64,000 bases of DNA from Acidobacteria bacterium Mor1. GTDB taxonomy: Bacteria > Acidobacteriota > Polarisedimenticolia > Polarisedimenticolales > Polarisedimenticolaceae. Under the pieces are notes generated by a model that was not told where the DNA came from, ran no database searches, and saw nothing but the letters and a program-made list of their open reading frames with translations. The position numbers and the translations under genes were made by a program. Below are positions 60,054 through 64,000 of the stretch, in pieces. How positions within the stretch are numbered: the stretch's first letter is position 1; each line of letters opens with the position of its first letter. The DNA is taken from the NCBI GenBank assembly GCA_001664505.1, contig CP011806.1, positions 786,397-850,396 of the forward strand, written 5' to 3'.

Positions 60054-60982
60054 GACAACACCTGCTTCATCACCTGCTCCACACCGGTGTAGGGATCGAT
60101 CCGCCGTTCAGCAAGGTCGTCGACGAGCTTCTCCAGCCGGTCATCGGGCAGCGCCCGGGTCAGGGCGCTGGCCAGCAGCCGCTCGGACAACACCGCCAGG
60201 AACCGGGCGTGAGCCCGTTCGTGACGCCGCTCCCTGCGGCGTCCTGCGGCGGACTCGGCGAAGCGCAGCACCCCGTCCAGCAACTCCTTGACCCCTTCGT
60301 TGCGCACGGCGACCGTCTGCAGGATCTCCGGCTTCGGTTTACCGTCCGATGAGATCAGCGACATCATGTAATCGAGCTCTGCCTGCAGGCGGTCGGCGCC
60401 GGGACGATCCGCCTTGTTGATCACGAACAGGTCGGCGATTTCCAGGATGCCTGCCTTGATCGCCTGGATGTCGTCCCCCATGCCGGGAACCAGCACGACC
60501 GCAACCACGTCGGCTGCGCGAACGACCTCGATCTCGTCCTGTCCGACACCGACGGTCTCGACCAGGATCGGGTCGTAGCCGGCGGCATCCATCAGGTCGA
60601 TGGCGTCGCTGGTCGCCCGGGACAGCCCGCCGAGATGACCGCGGGTCGCCATCGAGCGGATGAACACCCCCTCGTCCTTGGCGTGGTCCTGCATGCGGAT
60701 CCGGTCGCCGAGAATCGCGCCGCCGGAAAAGGCGCTGGACGGGTCGATGGCGACCACGCCGACCTTGCGATCCCGGGAGCGGGCCTCGGTGACCAGGCGG
60801 TCCACCAGACTCGACTTGCCCGAACCGGGGGAACCGGTCAACCCGATGACCGTGGCCTGACCGGTGCGCGGATAGACCCGGCGCATCAGTTCATCGGCCC
60901 CCTTCAGGCCTTCCTCGACCAGGGTGATCGATCGCGCCAGGGCGCGCGGATCCCCGTCCACCAACTTGTCCAGTAGCTCCAC
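60050..60982 (-). CDS. meaB: Methylmalonyl-CoA mutase-associated GTPase MeaB
   Basis: A G3E GTPase that guards and reloads B12 mutases; 310 residues. The P-loop is LTGSPGSGKSSLVDRLV near 48-64; then VAIDPSSAFSGGAILGDRIR, the switch region RSMATRGHLGGLS, VETVGVGQDEIEV and NKADRPGAD. The C-terminal helices (ARFLAVLSERLLASALTRAL) form the dimer arm. GTG start at 60982. It overlaps the epimerase by 4 bases. Confidence 0.96.
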   Translation of the reverse strand: MELLDKLVDGDPRALARSITLVEEGLKGADELMRRVYPRTGQATVIGLTGSPGSGKSSLVDRLVTEARSRDRKVGVVAIDPSSAFSGGAILGDRIRMQDHAKDEGVFIRSMATRGHLGGLSRATSDAIDLMDAAGYDPILVETVGVGQDEIEVVRAADVVAVVLVPGMGDDIQAIKAGILEIADLFVINKADRPGADRLQAELDYMMSLISSDGKPKPEILQTVAVRNEGVKELLDGVLRFAESAAGRRRERRHERAHARFLAVLSERLLASALTRALPDDRLEKLVDDLAERRIDPYTGVEQVMKQVLS

Positions 60983-61027
60983 GTCTCACACTTTCCGGAG
61001 AGGCCCCGGGAATGGGGCAGAACAGCA

Positions 61028-62080
61028 TTATGTCACAGGGGGCCCGGCATCCCGGCTGACCCGGCGCAGGGTGGCGATCGCCCGCTCGAGAGCCTCGTCG
61101 TCGATCTCCAGATGGGTCACGAAACGAATCCGCCCCGGCCCCATCGGCCCGGCAACCAGCCCGGATTCGCGCAACGACGCAAGGAGCGCCCCGGCGTCGT
61201 ACCCCGGACGGACGTCGGCGATCAGGATGTTCGTCTCGACCGCGGCCGGATCCAGCTCGAACGGATCGAGCTCGGCGACCGCCTCGGCGAGCTTGCGCGC
61301 CCGGCGATGGTCGTCGGCCAGGCGCTCCACGTGATGCTCCAGCGCGTAGAGCCCCGCCGCCGCGACGATTCCGGCCTGCCGCATGCCGCCGCCGAAACGC
61401 TTGCGGATGACCCGGGCCTCCCGCATCAGCTCCACCGAACCGCAGAGCATCGAGCCCAACGGAGCGCCGAGCCCCTTGGAGAGGCAGAACATGACCGTGT
61501 CGACCCGGGAGGTGAAGTCCGGCAGCGGACGGCCGCTGGCCGCGGCGGCGTGAAACACCCGGGCCCCGTCGAGATGCACCGCCAGCCGGTGCCTGCGGGC
61601 CTCGTCGATCAGGGCATTCTGGTGTTCGGCGCCGACGACGACGCCCCCGGCATGGTTGTGGGTGTTCTCCAGCACCAGCAAGCGTGTCGGAGCCATGTAG
61701 TACAGGTCCGGCGAGACCGCTGCGGAAACAGCCCCGGGCGTCAGGCGGCCACGTTCACCGTCCAGGGCCCGGGGAGTCGCCCCCGAGAGCGCGGCCATTG
61801 CCCCGAGTTCGTACAGGTAGACGTGACTCTCCCGCTCGACGAGCACGTCGGCACCCGGGCTGGCCTGAAGATGGATCGCGCACTGATTGCCCATGGTGCC
61901 GGTGGGCACGAACAGCGCCGCCGGTTGCCCGGTCCATTCCGCCGCCTGCTCCTCCAGGCGTCGAACCGTCGGGTCCTCACCGTAGACGTCGTCGCCGACC
62001 TCGGCCTCGGCCATCGCCCGCCGCATGGCCGCGGTCGGACGGGTCACGGTGTCGCTGCGCAGATCGACCGGCTGGCTCAT
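61028..62080 (-). CDS. Low-specificity L-threonine aldolase
   Basis: PLP enzyme splitting threonine or allo-threonine to glycine and acetaldehyde. Residues begin VDLRSDTVTRPTAAMRRAM, with VGDDVYGEDPTV, FVPTGTMGNQCAIHL, ENTHNHAGG and HLDGARVFHAA. The PLP lysine is in FCLSKGLGAPLGSMLCG near residue 200. The ATG at 62080 has GAGGAG eight bases ahead; the GTG at 62089 overlaps that ribosome site and is less likely. It lies between hemW and meaB on the same strand. Confidence 0.93.
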   Translation of the reverse strand: MSQPVDLRSDTVTRPTAAMRRAMAEAEVGDDVYGEDPTVRRLEEQAAEWTGQPAALFVPTGTMGNQCAIHLQASPGADVLVERESHVYLYELGAMAALSGATPRALDGERGRLTPGAVSAAVSPDLYYMAPTRLLVLENTHNHAGGVVVGAEHQNALIDEARRHRLAVHLDGARVFHAAAASGRPLPDFTSRVDTVMFCLSKGLGAPLGSMLCGSVELMREARVIRKRFGGGMRQAGIVAAAGLYALEHHVERLADDHRRARKLAEAVAELDPFELDPAAVETNILIADVRPGYDAGALLASLRESGLVAGPMGPGRIRFVTHLEIDDEALERAIATLRRVSRDAGPPVT

Positions 62081-62085
62081 TCCAC

Positions 62086-63252
62086 TCACTCCTCGGATCC
62101 GATCAACTCGGAGAACAGCGCGTTGCTGCGCAGACGCCCCTCCGCACTGAGCCGAACGCGATCTCCGGCGGCTTCGAGAATGCCGGCGGCGAGCGCCCGC
62201 TCCCAGGCCCCGGCGTAGCGGCGACTCAGATCCACATCGTAGCGCGCCCCCAGCGCCCCGAGGTCCACCCCTTCACGCAGGCGCAGCCCAAGCACCAGCG
62301 CCTCCTCGAGCCGGCGGCCCGGGTCCCATGCGTCCGCCCAGTCCAGCGGATCTATGCCCTGGTCCAGGTCGTCCATGTAGCCATCCAGGTCGCGGCGATT
62401 GGCCCGGCGGGCGCCGGCGGCGTAGGCGTGGGCTCCCAGTCCGAATCCGGCGTAGGGCACATCGGTCCAGTACTTGACGTTGTGCCGGGAGACCCGTCCT
62501 TCCCGGGCGAAGTTGGAAATCTCGTAGAGCTCGTAGCCCGCCCCCTCGAGGGTTGCGACGGTCTTCTCGTAGGCATCGGCCAGACTGTCGTCGTCATCGA
62601 CCTCGGTACGGCCGTGACGGATCGAACGGGCCAGCGGTGTGTCCTTGTCGGTCTCCAGCAGGTAGACCGAGACATGGTCCGGCTCGAGACCGGCGACCTG
62701 CTCGAGGGTGCGATCCCAGCGGGCCAGACGCTCCCCGGGTAAACCGGCGATCAGATCCACGCTGAGTTGCGGGATACCCGCCCGGCGGGCGGCCGCGGCG
62801 GCCTCCAGCGCCGCTGCTGCATCGTGGGCCCGGCCGACCGACTTCAGGATACGGTCATCCAGGGACTGCACGCCGAGGCTCAGCCGGTTGACGCCGGCCT
62901 GGTGGTAACCCCGAACCTTGTCCCCGTCCAGGCTCTCGGGGTTGCATTCGATGGTCGTCTCGCAGCCGGGCTTCAGATCGAAACGGCGGCTCACCGCCTC
63001 GAGCAGCCGGGCGACCTGCTCCGGGCGCATCCGCGAGGGCGTGCCGCCCCCCAGGAAGATGCTGTCGACCTCGGACGGCACATCCTGCTGGAACGACTCG
63101 ATCTCCCGGATCAACAGGTCCAGATAGCGGTCGATCTTCGCGTCCTGGCCCGCGACGGTGGCGAAGTCGCAATAGGTGCAGCGAATCGCGCAGAAGGGAA
63201 AGTGGAGATAGACCCCTGACGGTGCCGGCGGTGCAGGGGGCGCCCCGATCAA
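62086..63252 (-). CDS. hemW: Radical SAM heme chaperone HemW (coproporphyrinogen III oxidase-like)
   Basis: A 388-residue radical-SAM protein. The cluster motif is FCAIRCTYCDF (cysteines near 21, 25, 28), followed by SIFLGGGTPSRM, TIECNPESLD, NRLSLGVQSLDDRILKSVGR, SVDLIAGLPGE and a C-terminal HemN domain (SRHNVKYWTDVPYAGFGLGAHAY). The oxygen-independent oxidase HemN has a second cysteine next to the motif (CxxxCxxCxC); here phenylalanine follows CD, which fits HemW. TTG at 63252 lies 2 bases after the upstream stop; the longer frame lacks family sequence. Confidence 0.9.
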   Translation of the reverse strand: MIGAPPAPPAPSGVYLHFPFCAIRCTYCDFATVAGQDAKIDRYLDLLIREIESFQQDVPSEVDSIFLGGGTPSRMRPEQVARLLEAVSRRFDLKPGCETTIECNPESLDGDKVRGYHQAGVNRLSLGVQSLDDRILKSVGRAHDAAAALEAAAAARRAGIPQLSVDLIAGLPGERLARWDRTLEQVAGLEPDHVSVYLLETDKDTPLARSIRHGRTEVDDDDSLADAYEKTVATLEGAGYELYEISNFAREGRVSRHNVKYWTDVPYAGFGLGAHAYAAGARRANRRDLDGYMDDLDQGIDPLDWADAWDPGRRLEEALVLGLRLREGVDLGALGARYDVDLSRRYAGAWERALAAGILEAAGDRVRLSAEGRLRSNALFSELIGSEE

Positions 63253-63253
63253 C

Positions 63254-64000
63254 TCAGACCCGCCCCAGCACGCTGCGCGGAAGCCAGCCGTTGAGCCCGG
63301 TGGGGAGACTGACCTGGAGCCATTCCTCGCGCTGGGCACGGATCTCGACGGTCAGGCCCTCGTGAACGGTGAACAGGGTCGCGTTGTTCTCGCCGGGGCC
63401 GGCCAGCACGTCGACCGCCTCGACCAGCACGACCGCCAGTTCCTGACGGTCGACCCGTTCGACGGTCATGTACCAGGACCCCACGATCAGCAGCAGCGCC
63501 ACCACCGCAGCGACGGTGATCCAGCCCGCAACCGGCCCCCAGCCCCCGCGCCGCAGGGAGAAGAACCCGACCAGCAGACCGAGGAGCCAGAGGCCCGCCA
63601 GTCCGATCGCGGCCTGATTGTCCGGGCCGAGGTGATTTTGCAGGGCGACGATCCAGGCCAGCGGGCCGGGAAGCTCCGGCGTCTCGACTTGATCGATGCA
63701 GTGGGACTGAACCAGCTCGAGGTTGGCCGCGATGTCCTCATCGGTCGGGTTCAGAAGCCGGGCGCGCTGGAAGTGCAGGATCGATTCGCCCAGCCGGCCG
63801 AGCTTGAACTCGGCGTTGGCCAGGTTGTACTCGACTCGAGCATCCCGCACGCCGTAACGCAGCACCGAACGATAGGCTTCGGCCGCTTCCTGGAAGCGTC
63901 CATCCTCGTAGGCGGCGTTGCCCCGGTCGAACAGCTGTTCCGGAGTCTGGGCCGAGACGGAAACGGTCAGGCCGAACAGCAGCACCAGGGCGATGGCGAT
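63254..64000 (-). CDS. TPR / two-helix / SH3-like protein, BatE-like (N-terminus cut by window end)
   Basis: The frame runs off the window; the visible start is the tail of a signal peptide (LVLLFGLTVSVSAQ). Two or three TPRs follow (LFDRGNAAYEDGRFQEAAEA, VEYNLANAEFKLGRLGES). Two membrane helices come next (IGLAGLWLLGLLVGFFSL, GWITVAAVVALLLIVGSW), then an SH3-like domain (VLVEAVDVLAGPGENNATLF, TGLNGWLPRSVLG). This is the plan of BatE from the Bat (aerotolerance-type) membrane complexes with MoxR and VWA proteins. Confirmation needs the upstream genes outside the window. Confidence 0.65.
   Translation of the reverse strand: MAIALVLLFGLTVSVSAQTPEQLFDRGNAAYEDGRFQEAAEAYRSVLRYGVRDARVEYNLANAEFKLGRLGESILHFQRARLLNPTDEDIAANLELVQSHCIDQVETPELPGPLAWIVALQNHLGPDNQAAIGLAGLWLLGLLVGFFSLRRGGWGPVAGWITVAAVVALLLIVGSWYMTVERVDRQELAVVLVEAVDVLAGPGENNATLFTVHEGLTVEIRAQREEWLQVSLPTGLNGWLPRSVLGRV

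Overview
The window is a GC-rich bacterial chromosome segment (roughly two-thirds G+C by eye) of mostly core genes. It is packed tightly, with many 4-8 base stop/start overlaps. No 16S gene is present, so the host is inferred. It is diderm (LptA-like protein, LptB, an LptF-LptG fusion, LptE, many signal peptides and lipoproteins). Its two-subunit B12 mutase, MglA-type GTPase, FHA/cNMP proteins, ASPIC/UnbV and TPR lipoproteins, and receiver proteins with Ala/Pro/Glu-rich tails best fit an Acidobacteriota (Thermoanaerobaculia-like) or related deep lineage.

Layout. 1-3509: lptA-like end, lptB, rpoN, hpf. 3677-9582: mutase alpha and beta subunits, a receiver protein, nadC, birA, coaX and a small unknown. 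9649-14489: comEC facing an M50 protease whose reading frame overlaps it antisense by 1.1 kb, then a PEGA protein and an HU gene. 14603-20700: der, an MglA GTPase with a very long tail, a secreted HEAT-like protein coupled to a cNMP/FHA protein, and an unknown exported protein. 20864-29610: scpA-scpB-rluB, rpsA-ihf, miaB, a BFN-domain gene, parA-parB ending in a classical terminator. 29662-30785: the only long gene-free stretch, with an AT-rich recombination-site-like sequence. 30799-41159: lptF-lptG fusion, then (minus strand) dnaE, metK and a large membrane phosphodiesterase/TPR protein. 41293-48182: a minus-strand operon of GT-C enzyme, ASPIC/VCBS lipoprotein and TPR lipoprotein, with a divergent M1 peptidase. 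48186-57612: guaA, holA, lptE, leuS, nusB, ribH, mtnP and a DUF255 protein, all minus strand. 57818-64000: GAF-GGDEF cyclase, then (minus strand) epimerase fusion, meaB, ltaE, hemW and a BatE-like gene cut by the window end.

How they work together. Mutase subunits (3.7-5.8 kb), epimerase and MeaB chaperone (59.3-61.0 kb) make a propionyl/methylmalonyl-CoA route. LptA-like protein, LptB, LptF-LptG and LptE are most of an LPS export machine. MetK and MtnP link SAM use and methylthioadenosine salvage. ScpAB and ParAB serve chromosome segregation. Many promoters have a TTGACA-like -35, a 16-18 base spacer and a TAnnnT -10, and several place the predicted RNA start at or within a few bases of the start codon, suggesting leaderless mRNAs. 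The strongest leads for new biology are the comEC/M50 antisense overlap, the gene-free region with its lox-like core, the MglA tail, the epimerase fusion domain and the GT/ASPIC/TPR operon.
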